Of a DNA stretch of 64,000 bases, positions 17,438 through 26,853 are shown one piece after another. A program made the translations under genes and the position numbers. The DNA comes from CAYUWH01 sp964448615 (GTDB lineage Bacteria; Patescibacteriota; Gracilibacteria; Peribacterales; Peribacteraceae), in NCBI GenBank assembly GCA_964448615.1, contig CAYUWH010000003.1, positions 8,501 through 72,500 on the forward strand. The letters run 5' to 3'. The notes below the pieces were generated by a model. The model was not told the DNA's origin, did no database searches, and saw nothing but the letters and a program-made list of their open reading frames with translations. Position 1 is the stretch's first letter, and every line of letters starts with the position of its first letter.

Positions 17438-18141
17438 ATTTTTTGTGCCCGTACCAATTCCGCAGCGCGGAACAATGATTCGAATGTTCCCGCATCGATC
17501 CATTCTTCCTGCAGCGTGGTCGCGGTGAGTTCGCCGCGGCGCAGATATTCCTTGCTGACATCGGTGATTTCTAGCTCGCCGCGCGCAGAGGGTTTCAGAT
17601 TTCTGATGATTTCGAAACACGTGTGGTCGTACAAATAACATCCGGTGACCGCGAGGTTGCTCTTGGGTTGCTTGGGTTTTTCTTCGATCGAGATCACTGC
17701 ATAATCCTTGACCTCCGCGATGCCGAAACGTTCAGGATCCTCCACCCCTTTCAGAAACACGTGTCCGCCTTTCGTGAATGATTGAATCGCGGGTGTCAGG
17801 TCATCAAAAAATACATTATCCCCGAGCATTGCGCAGACCGCTTCCCCATCGCAAAAATCTTCCGCGAGTCCGAGAGCCTGAGCGATGCCGCCCGGCTTCT
17901 CCTGCACCTTGAATGCAAACTCGCATCCGAACCGTGAGCCCGATCCCAAAAATGCGGCGATTTGATCGACATGTTCGGTACCCGTAACCACGGCTACTTC
18001 CTGAATCCCAGCCTTCAGCAACACCGAAAGCGGATACAAAATCAAAGGCTTGTCGTAGACCGGCAAAAGACTCTTATTCGTCACCTCGGTTAAGGGACGC
18101 AGCCGGCTGCCGGTTCCGCCGCAGATGAGGACACCTTTCAT
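17431..18141 (-). CDS. rmlA: Glucose-1-phosphate thymidylyltransferase-like nucleotidyltransferase (RmlA type)
   Basis: The 236-residue protein has the nucleotidyltransferase signature GGTGSRLRPLT (8-18) followed by NKSLLPVYDKP, then EKPGGIAQAL, LGDNVFF and an IDAGTFESL C-terminus, as in short RmlA forms. It makes dTDP-glucose from glucose-1-phosphate and dTTP, the substrate of RmlB. The start chosen is ATG at 18141, eight codons after an alternative ATG at 18165; a TAAGGT box 7 nt upstream would fit a leaderless start. It is divergent from rmlB with about 50 bp between starts. Confidence 0.9.
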   Translation of the reverse strand: MKGVLICGGTGSRLRPLTEVTNKSLLPVYDKPLILYPLSVLLKAGIQEVAVVTGTEHVDQIAAFLGSGSRFGCEFAFKVQEKPGGIAQALGLAEDFCDGEAVCAMLGDNVFFDDLTPAIQSFTKGGHVFLKGVEDPERFGIAEVKDYAVISIEEKPKQPKSNLAVTGCYLYDHTCFEIIRNLKPSARGELEITDVSKEYLRRGELTATTLQEEWIDAGTFESLFRAAELVRAQKIQ

Positions 18142-18190
18142 ACCTTTTACCTTATCGAAGTTCATGGTTTTTTGCTACTATTCACAGGCT

Positions 18191-19132
18191 ATGAATCTCC
18201 TCGTTACGGGCGGTGCCGGCTTCATCGGTTCGCACTTCGTTCTCAATCATTGCGCCAAGTTTCCGGACGATACCGTCATCGTCTTGGACAAGCTGACGTA
18301 TGCCGGAAAAAAAGAGTTTTTGAACCCGGTCATTCAGCGCATTCGTTTCATAGAGGGGGACATCGTCGATGCGCCGTTGGTGGCGGAAATGATCAAGCGC
18401 TACGGCATCGAGACGATCGTGAACTTCGCGGCGGAGACGCACGTCGATCGTAGCATCGGAAACGCGACGCCGTTTCTGTATTCCAACGTGCTGGGCGTGC
18501 AGAGCTTGATCGAGGTGACGAGAGCGCATCCGGAGCTGTTGTTGTTCCATATTTCAACAGATGAAGTGTATGGAGATTTGAAAGATGAAGATGCTCCGAA
18601 GAAAGAAATCGACACGCTCCGTCCGAGCTCCCCCTACGCCGCCAGCAAGGCCGCTGCGGAAATGTTGCTCTTAGCCGCGGCGAGAACGTACGGCATGCGC
18701 ATGCGCATCTCGCGGTGTTCCAATAACTACGGACCGCACCAAGCCGATGAAAAATTTATCCCGACCGTGATCCGCTCGGTGCTTGAAGGCAAAAAAATTC
18801 CGCTCTACGGCAAGGGGGAAAATCGCCGCGACTGGCTCTATGTTCTTGATCACTGCGATGCGATCGAAGCGATCATTCAGCGAGGGGAGGACGGGGAAAT
18901 CTACAACATTACCGCCGATGACGAGCGCCGGAACATCGATGTCGCAAAGGCGATTCTGAAGATCCTTGGCAAAGGAGAGGAGTTGATTTCCTTCGTGCCC
19001 GATCGCCCCGGGCATGACTGGCGCTATGCGATCGATGCCTCTAAGCTCGCCGCTCTCGACTGGAAGCCAAGCGTCGGTTTCGAAGAAGGCATGAAACGAA
19101 CGGTCGAATGGTACCGGCGGAAATCCGCATAA
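18191..19132 (+). CDS. rmlB: dTDP-glucose 4,6-dehydratase RmlB
   Basis: A 313-residue extended short-chain dehydrogenase. The NAD-binding GGAGFIG lies at 7-13, the catalytic dehydratase triad T123-D124-E125 in ISTDEVYG, and Y149-x3-K153 in SPYAASK. It converts dTDP-glucose to dTDP-4-keto-6-deoxyglucose. It is divergently paired with rmlA. No rmlC or rmlD is present nearby, so the product may feed another deoxysugar. The start is ATG at 18191; the frame extends upstream only into the rmlA antisense. Confidence 0.93.
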   Translation: MNLLVTGGAGFIGSHFVLNHCAKFPDDTVIVLDKLTYAGKKEFLNPVIQRIRFIEGDIVDAPLVAEMIKRYGIETIVNFAAETHVDRSIGNATPFLYSNVLGVQSLIEVTRAHPELLLFHISTDEVYGDLKDEDAPKKEIDTLRPSSPYAASKAAAEMLLLAAARTYGMRMRISRCSNNYGPHQADEKFIPTVIRSVLEGKKIPLYGKGENRRDWLYVLDHCDAIEAIIQRGEDGEIYNITADDERRNIDVAKAILKILGKGEELISFVPDRPGHDWRYAIDASKLAALDWKPSVGFEEGMKRTVEWYRRKSA

Positions 19133-19145
19133 CTGTTCTTCCTCC

Positions 19146-20234
19146 ATGCGTATCGTCCTTGCCACCGGCATTTTTCCGCCCGATATCGGCGGGCCTGCGA
19201 CATACGTGTCCAACCTGGCGCGGGAGCTTTCCAAAAAAGGTCTGCACGTGACCATTGTCACGTACGGCCAGGAAGCCGGAACCGAAACGTTGATGGGGGA
19301 GACGAAGCTGATACGCGTCGGCAAGCAGGGCGGGCCACTGCTGCGATGGAATCGGTATGCACAGGTCTTGCGAGAAGTCGGGAGTGAGGCCGATATCATC
19401 TATGCATTTTCGTCCGTCAGCTGCGGCGTGCCGTTGGTACTGGCGCGCTTGAAGCAGCCTCGAAAAGTGTTGCGTCTCGGCGGGGATTTTCTCTGGGAGC
19501 GTTACACGGACGGAGGCGGCGAGTTAGGCTTGCGCAAATGGTACGAGGGCGGCGCGAAGCTTCGCAACTCGATGAATGGCCTTCTTCGTACATTCGATCA
19601 TATTATCTTTTCCACTGAGTTTCAGGAGCGTTTATACGAACAGTTCTACGTGAGACTTCCGATCCATTCCGTTATCGAAAACGCATTGCCGTCCGGTGAT
19701 CCGCGGTTGCACAACGTGCACTACCCGTTTCGTCTGTTGTTTCTTGGACGGTTTGTGGGCTTCAAAAACCTGGGGTCTCTGTTGGAGGCGGTCAAGGAAT
19801 TGCCCGATGTCACGCTCTCGCTGATCGGCGATGGTCCGCTCAAACAGTTCCTTGCCGATCGCGTGCAGGAGTTACAGATTGCCGACCGCGTGACGTTCCG
19901 TAGCCCCTTACACGGAGAAGAGAAGCAGGCGGCACTGCAAGAACATGATCTGCTCGTGCTGCCATCTCACACCGAAATCAGTCCGAATGCCGCACTCGAA
20001 GCGCGGGCCGCGGGCTTGCCCGTGTTGCTGACGGAGGAGACCGGATTGAGCCATTCCCTGATGGAAGGCATCACGGTGCGTACACTCAAAACTCCGCGCG
20101 ACATTACGCAGGCGATAGAAGAAGTAAAAGAGCAGTATCCGATTTTTGCCGACAAAGCCGCGATGCCGCTTCCGCAGCGTGGATGGAGCGAAGTGTGCGA
20201 TGAACATATTTCCCTGTTCCGGAGTCTCCTATGA
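19146..20234 (+). CDS. GT4 family glycosyltransferase
   Basis: A 362-residue GT-B enzyme with an N-terminal acceptor domain opening FPPDIGGPATYVSNLA, a donor domain with LFLGRFVGFKNLGSL, LIGDGPLK, and E-x7-E in SHTEISPNAALEARAAG. It follows rmlB by 13 bp and overlaps the next GT4 by ATGA. It is the first of four translationally coupled glycosyltransferases (19146-23183) that probably build one repeat unit or core in order. Confidence 0.92.
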   Translation: MRIVLATGIFPPDIGGPATYVSNLARELSKKGLHVTIVTYGQEAGTETLMGETKLIRVGKQGGPLLRWNRYAQVLREVGSEADIIYAFSSVSCGVPLVLARLKQPRKVLRLGGDFLWERYTDGGGELGLRKWYEGGAKLRNSMNGLLRTFDHIIFSTEFQERLYEQFYVRLPIHSVIENALPSGDPRLHNVHYPFRLLFLGRFVGFKNLGSLLEAVKELPDVTLSLIGDGPLKQFLADRVQELQIADRVTFRSPLHGEEKQAALQEHDLLVLPSHTEISPNAALEARAAGLPVLLTEETGLSHSLMEGITVRTLKTPRDITQAIEEVKEQYPIFADKAAMPLPQRGWSEVCDEHISLFRSLL

Positions 20235-21325
20235 ACTTGCTTATGATCAGCGGCGATCGTTCCTTGCTCCAGGGAAAGCAGGGCGCGTTTTGGTATACGC
20301 TGCAGGAATTATCGAAACACTGGGGACGGATCGATATTCTCTGCCCGCATGCAGAGCAGTCGTCTTTGGTGTTGTTTGGGAATGTCTATCTGCATGCATC
20401 ACCGTGGGGGTTGCTGCAGCAGCCAAAATGGATTTTCCAAAAGGGAAAAGAACTGATCGCGCTGCACAGGCATTCTGTCATGACGGTTCATGAATATCCG
20501 CCGTTCTATAATGGGATTGGGGCGAAGCAGTTACATGTGGCAACCGGCATTCCCTATGCGCTGGAGATCCATCATGTCGTCGGACATCCGCGTGCGGCAT
20601 CGATGCTCGAGTGGATCGGGAAAGTGCTCTCGTGGATCTATCTGCGATTCGATACGAAGGCTGCCAAAGGCGTCCGCACCGTGAGCAAAGGCACTGCGAC
20701 AACGCTGATGCGCTGGGGCATTGAGAAACAGAAAATCTCAGTGGTTCCGTCCTTTTATCTCGATCGCGCATTGCTCGCCGGTTCTGACGATATCCCAAAG
20801 CCGTACGATGCCGTGTTCTGTGGACGACTTGTGGCGAATAAAGGTTTGCTGGAAACCATTCGTGCCATTCATGTCTTGGAACAGGCAAATTTGCTTATTA
20901 TCGGAGACGGTCCGCTGCGTAATAAAGCCGAAGTGCTGGTGAAAGAATTGAAGATTGCGCATCGCATAGAATTCCGCGGCTGGCTGGGCACGCAGGAGGA
21001 AGTGGTGAAAGCGCTGAGATCCGGGAAAGTCTTCATCATGAATTCCAAGAGTGAAGGCGGTCCGCGCGTTGCGCTGGAAGCGATGGCGTGCGGCCTGCCC
21101 GTGATCGCGACCAAGGTCGGCGTCATGCCGGACGTGATCGAAGATGGCATCAATGGTGTTTTCACCGATGGCACGCCGAGAGATCTTGCGGAAAAACTCT
21201 CGCAGCTGCTCGCGGATCCCGATCGACGCAGTCGTATTGGCATGGCTGCTCGCGGTATTCTCGATCGCTTTGAGCGCCAACATTTGATTGCCGCGTATGC
21301 TCGTTACCTTCAATCGCTCGTATGA
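20231..21325 (+). CDS. GT4 family glycosyltransferase
   Basis: The 364-residue GT-B protein has FCGRLVANKGLLETI, LLIIGDGPLR and E-x7-E in SKSEGGPRVALEAMACG, followed by TKVGVMPDVIEDG. It is coupled by ATGA overlaps to the GT4 genes on both sides. The sugar specificity cannot be read from the sequence. Confidence 0.92.
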   Translation: MNLLMISGDRSLLQGKQGAFWYTLQELSKHWGRIDILCPHAEQSSLVLFGNVYLHASPWGLLQQPKWIFQKGKELIALHRHSVMTVHEYPPFYNGIGAKQLHVATGIPYALEIHHVVGHPRAASMLEWIGKVLSWIYLRFDTKAAKGVRTVSKGTATTLMRWGIEKQKISVVPSFYLDRALLAGSDDIPKPYDAVFCGRLVANKGLLETIRAIHVLEQANLLIIGDGPLRNKAEVLVKELKIAHRIEFRGWLGTQEEVVKALRSGKVFIMNSKSEGGPRVALEAMACGLPVIATKVGVMPDVIEDGINGVFTDGTPRDLAEKLSQLLADPDRRSRIGMAARGILDRFERQHLIAAYARYLQSLV

Positions 21326-22344
21326 AGCTGCTCTTCATTACGCAGAAATTGCATGGGCAGGATGCATTCGGCGCACTCTGGATTCAGGCTCTGCGTGACC
21401 GTGGGTACGATGTGACGGTGATTTGCTTGGAATGGAATGAAGAAGGGATGAAGACGGCGCTCAGCTTCACTCGTGAAGTTTCAAAATTTGAAGTGCATTC
21501 ATTGGGAAAAGAACATGGTCATGGAAAAATCTGGCAGATTCTGAGGTTTTGGTGGCTCATCGCGACACTGAAATATGATCGTGTCTTCATTCATATGACG
21601 CCCGTCTGGGGATTGATCGGTGCATGGAGATGGGTATGGGGCATGCCGGTCTATCTTTGGTACACGCATTACAAAATGCAGCCGGGGCTCTGGATGCTCG
21701 GGTTGTACGCGAAGCGTCTCTTCTGTGCGACGCCACAGAGCCTTCCGCAGTATCAGAAATCTCCGAAAAAGGTGGTGGTCGGGCACGGAATTGATTTAGT
21801 GTATTGGGGTAAATGCGAAAATATTTGCAAGGATCCTAAGCGTTTACTTGCGGTGCATCGTCTGTCTCGTTCGAAGCGCCTGGAGCTCGTTTTGCATGCG
21901 ATGGCGTTGCTTCCGGACTATTCGCTGGATATTTACGGCATTGAAGCGGAGAAAGACTATGCAGAAGAAATGAAGAAGCTAACACAGGAGCTTGGTCTTT
22001 CTGATCGTGTGAGATTCCATGGCTCCATCCTGATGGAAGAGCTTTGTGAGATCTACGCTGCTCATCGTCTGATTCTCAATATGGCCTCCGAAACAATCGA
22101 CAAGACTATGCTCGAAGCGATGACCTGTGGTTGTTATCCCGTCACGACCAAAGCAAATGCGATAGCCATCGGTATTCCCGAAGCGCCACAGGAAGATTCG
22201 CCGGAGGCCATTGCCGCATTCGTGCAGCGTTATGCCAATCATGCACCACTCTCTCCAGATGCGATGTACAACGTCGTGAAAGAGAGACACAGCTTGAGTG
22301 CTCTTGTTGAAAAGATGGATTTCTTCATGCATTCCGGATCATGA
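21322..22344 (+). CDS. GT4 family glycosyltransferase
   Basis: A 340-residue GT-B protein. The donor domain has a degenerate nucleotide-binding loop (LAVHRLSRSKRLELVLHAM) and E-x7-E in SETIDKTMLEAMTCG. The N-terminal domain contains a Trp-rich hydrophobic stretch (about residues 94-118) that may sit on the membrane. It is coupled by ATGA overlaps to its neighbours. Confidence 0.88.
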   Translation: MKLLFITQKLHGQDAFGALWIQALRDRGYDVTVICLEWNEEGMKTALSFTREVSKFEVHSLGKEHGHGKIWQILRFWWLIATLKYDRVFIHMTPVWGLIGAWRWVWGMPVYLWYTHYKMQPGLWMLGLYAKRLFCATPQSLPQYQKSPKKVVVGHGIDLVYWGKCENICKDPKRLLAVHRLSRSKRLELVLHAMALLPDYSLDIYGIEAEKDYAEEMKKLTQELGLSDRVRFHGSILMEELCEIYAAHRLILNMASETIDKTMLEAMTCGCYPVTTKANAIAIGIPEAPQEDSPEAIAAFVQRYANHAPLSPDAMYNVVKERHSLSALVEKMDFFMHSGS

Positions 22345-23183
22345 CCAAAACCATTCCCTGCACCGTGCAAATCCTCACGCGCAATAGCGCGAAGAATCTT
22401 GAGCGATGCCTGAAGATGCTTGCGCCATTCGGGGAAGTAATCATCCACGATGGCAATTCCACGGATGGCACGCGGGAGATCGCGAAGACGTTTCCGAACG
22501 TGCGCCTGATGGATCAGAATCCTTCATTGCTGACACCGGAAGGCCGCATCAAAAATTTCTCGGCGATGCGCAACGAGAGCATTTTTGGAGCCAAATATGA
22601 TTGGATCTTCATCATCGATGCCGATGAAGAAATTCCCCAATGCCTGATCGATGAAGTGGGGGAAGTGGTAAACAGAGGCATACCCGAAGTGTACGAAGTC
22701 TTCCGTCGTTTCTACGTGAACGGCGAAGCGATCATGTTTTGTTCCGGGTATCCTGCGCCGCACATCCGCCTGTTTCATCGCTCCTGCACCACGATCGGCT
22801 ATGCGAAAGCCGTGCATGAACGTCTCATGCTTCAGGATGGCGTACAGGTGAAGATGTTAAGGACCGAGCTCCCAGTTCCGTTCCTTCCTGCCAAAGAATT
22901 GAAACCGAAATACGACCGCTACGTGGCGATGGAGGTGAAGCGGGTCGGCGTCATGCCGATGGGGAAGTGGTTCCGCTGGGTGTTTCTTCGTAATATCAAA
23001 ACCTGTATAGGCATTACGGTCCGTGTGTTGCAGCATCGTCTCAGTCTCAAACGCGGCAAACGCATGCCGCTTGTGTACGAATGGCAAGGGATCGAACATT
23101 CATTGCGCACGCTAGTTCGTACTTTTCCTCCGTTGGCGAAGCGGGAACTGGAACGAGACAAGGTTAAGAATGCAGCCGCATGA
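22341..23183 (+). CDS. GT2 glycosyltransferase (WaaE/KdtX-like)
   Basis: A 280-residue GT-A enzyme with VQILTRNSAKNLERCL, IIHDGNSTDGT and the DXD motif in FIIDADEE. The absent DXSXD spacing and the compact form resemble WaaE-type beta-glycosyltransferases acting on lipid-linked oligosaccharides. It is the last gene of the plus-strand run, and its 3' end overlaps the convergent HAD hydrolase gene by 20 bp. Confidence 0.88.
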   Translation: MTKTIPCTVQILTRNSAKNLERCLKMLAPFGEVIIHDGNSTDGTREIAKTFPNVRLMDQNPSLLTPEGRIKNFSAMRNESIFGAKYDWIFIIDADEEIPQCLIDEVGEVVNRGIPEVYEVFRRFYVNGEAIMFCSGYPAPHIRLFHRSCTTIGYAKAVHERLMLQDGVQVKMLRTELPVPFLPAKELKPKYDRYVAMEVKRVGVMPMGKWFRWVFLRNIKTCIGITVRVLQHRLSLKRGKRMPLVYEWQGIEHSLRTLVRTFPPLAKRELERDKVKNAAA

Positions 23184-23793
23184 CATTTGGGAAATCGGCG
23201 ACTGAAGCGATCAAATGATCCGGGGAAAGTTCCTCCAGTAATGCACGTGTCCGGATGCCGCTCAGCACACCGCAGGTGATGAGACCCAATTGCTTTCCTG
23301 CAAGAATATCGGCTTCCGTATCGCCGATGATCCAGTCACCGATTTCAGCATGCGGTTTCATCAATGCTGCTTTTGTTTCCCAGTGAAGGGTATGCGACGG
23401 CGAGGAAAGAACATGTGTGAAGTACGAATCAATCTCTAATGCGCGCAGTTGCTCCGCCAGAACGTCAGGGTGTTTGCGCAGTGTGACGATGATCAGGGGA
23501 TACAACGAGGAGAGTTTTTTGAGCAGATCTTTCACGCCGGGTAGCAGTGTATCGGCTGCGACGAAGTCGGCTTCTTCCAGCGTGGGATGGCGCAGTGTTT
23601 CGTAACGATCGGCGTCGACTGAAGGATAATGGCGTGCGAGGATTTCCTTTTCCGGCGTTTTATTTTGTTTCAATTCCCAATATTCCTCTTTCGTTAAAAT
23701 AGGCTTCACCGATTCCAGGCCGGCGAGATGTGAGCGAAAATATCGTTCACGTACATCGAGAAGGGTGCCGTCTACATCGAAGAAGATGGTCAT
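23164..23793 (-). CDS. HAD-superfamily hydrolase (phosphoglycolate phosphatase-like)
   Basis: This 209-residue protein has the HAD motif I FFDVDGTLL at the N-terminus, motif II IIVTLRK, a Lys region ETKAAL, and motif III/IV WIIGDTEADI. It has the helical cap of subfamily I. The likely role is removing phosphate from a sugar phosphate in the glycan pathway. The ATG at 23793 overlaps the upstream epimerase stop by 4 bp. It is the last gene of a five-gene minus-strand operon (27945 to 23164). Confidence 0.88.
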   Translation of the reverse strand: MTIFFDVDGTLLDVRERYFRSHLAGLESVKPILTKEEYWELKQNKTPEKEILARHYPSVDADRYETLRHPTLEEADFVAADTLLPGVKDLLKKLSSLYPLIIVTLRKHPDVLAEQLRALEIDSYFTHVLSSPSHTLHWETKAALMKPHAEIGDWIIGDTEADILAGKQLGLITCGVLSGIRTRALLEELSPDHLIASVADFPNVMRLHS

Positions 23794-24668
23794 AGGGAAT
23801 CCGTTCGTAGCGAATGATAGGTGATGCGCAGCCCGTCTTCGAGAGAGGTCGTGGGTTCCCAATGCAGGAGTTCGCGCATGCGGGATATGTCGAAGACGAA
23901 GTCGATTTTCGGTTTTGTGCGATCCTTCATAATGATGTCTTGCGTGGATCCAGAGATTTCTCTGAGCAAGGAAAATACCTTTCCGATCAGCACGCTCTTG
24001 CCCGATGCAATATCGATGATGCCCTCGGCTCGTTGTTCCACGGCTTTCACGATCGCTTCGGTCGCATCATCTCTGTACACGTAATCCCGCTTGTCGCTCC
24101 CGTCACCCATCAAGGTCATCGGCCGCTTCGCGAGCAGATCGTGGATCACCATCGGAATGAGTTTGAGGGGAGGATCCCCCGGACCGTAGAGCTGGGTGAA
24201 GCGAAGAATAGACCAGGGGATTCCGTGTGCATCACAGTGGGATTGGACCAATGCCTCTGCTTCCACTTTCGCTTTTGCGTAAGCCGTCAGCGGGCGCAAC
24301 GGGCACGATTCCGTGATCGGGGATTGTTCCGGGATGCCGTATACGTCGAGCGTGCTTGCAAAAAGAACATATCGCGTCACAGGACCGAGACTCTGAAGCA
24401 AGTGTTTGGTTGCATCCACATTCGCGCGTCGCATAGCGTCTTCTGTTTGCGAGGCGGGATCTTTCCCTGGAATGGCGGCGGCAAGATGGATGACTACTTC
24501 TGTCTCTTGGAGTAACGAAGTGAGCTTCGGAATGGAATCTTTCTCGCTTAAATCGATGGCATGTTCGCCATGTCGGGAAATACCGATCACGTCATTGCCC
24601 TGTTCCTTCAAGAGTGGCACGAGCGCTGCGCCGAGGAATCCGGTGCTTCCGGTGACGGCAATCTTCAT
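23790..24668 (-). CDS. NAD-dependent epimerase/dehydratase (extended SDR)
   Basis: A 292-residue Rossmann protein with TGSTGFLG at the N-terminus, the active-site Ser/Thr in FASTLDVYG and Y-x3-K in LTAYAKAKVEAE. It resembles UDP-sugar 4-epimerases and C4 reductases but cannot be placed more finely. It is coupled by 4-bp overlaps to the ATP-grasp gene before it and the HAD gene after it, so it probably acts on the same sugar intermediate. Confidence 0.88.
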   Translation of the reverse strand: MKIAVTGSTGFLGAALVPLLKEQGNDVIGISRHGEHAIDLSEKDSIPKLTSLLQETEVVIHLAAAIPGKDPASQTEDAMRRANVDATKHLLQSLGPVTRYVLFASTLDVYGIPEQSPITESCPLRPLTAYAKAKVEAEALVQSHCDAHGIPWSILRFTQLYGPGDPPLKLIPMVIHDLLAKRPMTLMGDGSDKRDYVYRDDATEAIVKAVEQRAEGIIDIASGKSVLIGKVFSLLREISGSTQDIIMKDRTKPKIDFVFDISRMRELLHWEPTTSLEDGLRITYHSLRTDSL

Positions 24669-25744
24669 GAGGTATGCAAAGAGGATCTGCGTTGCTGTAA
24701 TTCCTGTGCCGCAGCTTCCACGGATTGCATCGTTGTCAGTACCGGCTCGCGATCCATGCCGCGGATCCAGGCCAGATCGATCGGGAGCGGATTGATCTTC
24801 TGGGGCAGATCGGGGAGCGGTTCGCCGTACGCAAGCTTCACGAAGATATGTGGCATATTCAGTCCTGCCGCGGAGAAGAAGAGATGCGTCGTGAAGAAGC
24901 GGCCGATGTTGATCTCGGTCGGGTTCGGGGTGCCGCGCACGTCGTAGGTCATATCCACACTGAAGATGCCGTGTGGTTTTTGATCGATGGCGAAGATCGT
25001 CTGCTGCGCCAATTCATCAAGCTCCGGATCTTTGATCGTCACACCGGTGCCGGTGATTCCCGTAATCCCCGAGGGCGCGCGGTTCGCGAATTCCCAGTAC
25101 AAACGCTTGCGTCCTTGTGCCACCACCAGCTCTCCGTTATTCCAGATCGATTGCCAGGTAATCGATTCCGGGCGAAGGCATACCGCCGCCGAGAAGGATC
25201 CCCAGCCTTTTTGGAAATCGAGCCACGCCTTGGCTTGATCGTAATCGTCCGTCGGGAGCGAACCCTTCCCGAAAGCGCCCTTCACCGCGCGGATCCAAAT
25301 CTTCGGGCCGAACTTCTCGAAGGCGGCACGCAGGTCATCCTCCGTACTGATCATCATCGTGTCAGGCACGGTCATGCCTGCTTCTTTCCATTTCTCAAAG
25401 GACAGGAATTTATCCTGACAAATCCGCACGGTTTCCTTCGCAGGCAGGCACACGCGGCAGCCCAGTTCTTCACGGTGCTCGGAGATGTATTCGATCTCGG
25501 CATCAGGCTGGGCGAAGATCAGGCCTACGTCTTTCTCTTTGATGACTTGCTTCAGCAATGGCAAATAGTCTGGGTCGCTGCAATTCGGCAACAACAATTT
25601 TTCATCCGTCTCCGCGCGCTGCAGGTAATATTTATCGGCGTCCGTCCCGATCACGTGGAACTGTTCATCGTTCACCAATCGCAACGATCGGACGAAGTTC
25701 GTGGCCGGGGCGCCGCCCGCTCCTGTGACAAGAATGCGCTTCAT
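24665..25744 (-). CDS. ATP-grasp protein (carbamoyl-phosphate synthase-like)
   Basis: The 359-residue protein has an N-terminal Rossmann-like segment (TGAGGAPATNFVRSL) and an ATP-grasp core with IWIRAVKGAFGKGS, an EFANRAPSG loop and the metal-binding NPTEINIGRF. ATP-grasp enzymes form C-N bonds through acyl phosphates. Those in polysaccharide loci often attach amino acids or other acids to sugar amines, which would fit the aminotransferase upstream. The substrate is unknown. Confidence 0.85.
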   Translation of the reverse strand: MKRILVTGAGGAPATNFVRSLRLVNDEQFHVIGTDADKYYLQRAETDEKLLLPNCSDPDYLPLLKQVIKEKDVGLIFAQPDAEIEYISEHREELGCRVCLPAKETVRICQDKFLSFEKWKEAGMTVPDTMMISTEDDLRAAFEKFGPKIWIRAVKGAFGKGSLPTDDYDQAKAWLDFQKGWGSFSAAVCLRPESITWQSIWNNGELVVAQGRKRLYWEFANRAPSGITGITGTGVTIKDPELDELAQQTIFAIDQKPHGIFSVDMTYDVRGTPNPTEINIGRFFTTHLFFSAAGLNMPHIFVKLAYGEPLPDLPQKINPLPIDLAWIRGMDREPVLTTMQSVEAAAQELQQRRSSLHTS

Positions 25745-25753
25745 ACAGAGAGA

Positions 25754-26851
25754 TTAGGAGAAAAAATTCCGAATGTTTTCGCAGACATAGCGAACCTGTT
25801 CTTCTGTGAGTTCGGCGGACATCGGCAGCGAGAGAATCCGCTTTGCATGTTCTTCCGCAATTGGGAAATCTCCCTGTTTCCATCCGCGATCGGCGTAAGC
25901 GTTTTGCAGATGAATGGGGATCGGATAGTGGATCGCCGTTTGAATGCCCTGCGCCGTGAGATGTTCTTGGAGGGCGTCACGTTCGTGCGTTTTGATGACA
26001 AAGAGGTGATGACAGGACGTGCGGTCCGGACGTTCCGTCATGCACGTCACTTGTTCCGGCAACAGTGAGCGATAGAGTGCCGCGTGCTGCGCGCGCTTTG
26101 CGTTCCAGGTATCGAGATAGTTCAACTTCACGCCGAGGACCGCACCCTGAATGCCATCCATGCGTTCGTTCCATCCCACAAGATCGTGATGGTAGCGCTG
26201 CGGCATTCCATGCTCGCGGAGCATTTTCAACTTCTTCGCGATCTCCGGGTTGTTCAGTGTCACGGCGCCGGCTTCGCCATACGCTCCGAGATTTTTTCCA
26301 GGATAAAAACTGAAGGCCGCACCGTCCGCGAGTGAGCCCGCCTTCCTTCCTTTGTACATCGAACCGTGCGCTTGGCACGCATCCTCAAAAACAAGGAGTC
26401 CGTGCTTTTTGGCGATCGCAACGATTTCATCCATATCCGCGACCTGACCGTAGAGGTGAACGGGGATGATTGCTTTGGTCTTGGAGGTAATCGCTGCTTC
26501 GATCTTCGTGACATCAATCAACGCAGTATCTCGCTCACAATCGACCAACACGGGAATCGCACCCACTTCCGAAATCGCTTCCGCGGAGGCAAAGAAGCTG
26601 CTCGTGACCGTGATCACTTCATCTCCCGGTCCGATGGTATGAGCCTGAAGAAGAAGGGCGATCGCGGCGGTTCCGGAGTTCATCCCGATGCAATAATCCG
26701 TGCCGCAATACGCTGCAAACTCTTTCTCAAATGCTTCCACGCTCGGACCGAGAATATAGGCGGAAGTATCCAGTACTTGTTGCATCGCCAGGTCGATCTC
26801 CGGTCGGAGACTGCGGTACTGCGCCGGCAGATCGAGAAAAGGGACTTTCAT
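25754..26851 (-). CDS. DegT/DnrJ/EryC1/StrS sugar aminotransferase
   Basis: A 365-residue fold-type I PLP enzyme. The Schiff-base lysine is K186 in SFYPGKNLGAYGEAG, and the cofactor-binding FEDACQAHGS is intact. It transfers an amino group from glutamate to a keto-sugar nucleotide. It lies 2 bp downstream of a Gfo/Idh oxidoreductase. This pairing matches WlbA/WlbE or WbpB/WbpE, which oxidise and aminate C3 of UDP-N-acetylhexosaminuronic acids. Confidence 0.92.
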   Translation of the reverse strand: MKVPFLDLPAQYRSLRPEIDLAMQQVLDTSAYILGPSVEAFEKEFAAYCGTDYCIGMNSGTAAIALLLQAHTIGPGDEVITVTSSFFASAEAISEVGAIPVLVDCERDTALIDVTKIEAAITSKTKAIIPVHLYGQVADMDEIVAIAKKHGLLVFEDACQAHGSMYKGRKAGSLADGAAFSFYPGKNLGAYGEAGAVTLNNPEIAKKLKMLREHGMPQRYHHDLVGWNERMDGIQGAVLGVKLNYLDTWNAKRAQHAALYRSLLPEQVTCMTERPDRTSCHHLFVIKTHERDALQEHLTAQGIQTAIHYPIPIHLQNAYADRGWKQGDFPIAEEHAKRILSLPMSAELTEEQVRYVCENIRNFFS

Positions 26852-26853
26852 GA

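Noticed and set aside
24725..26068. 447-codon plus-strand frame across the ATP-grasp and aminotransferase genes
   Set aside because: It runs antisense to two proteins with intact catalytic motifs and spans their junction, so it is not a gene.
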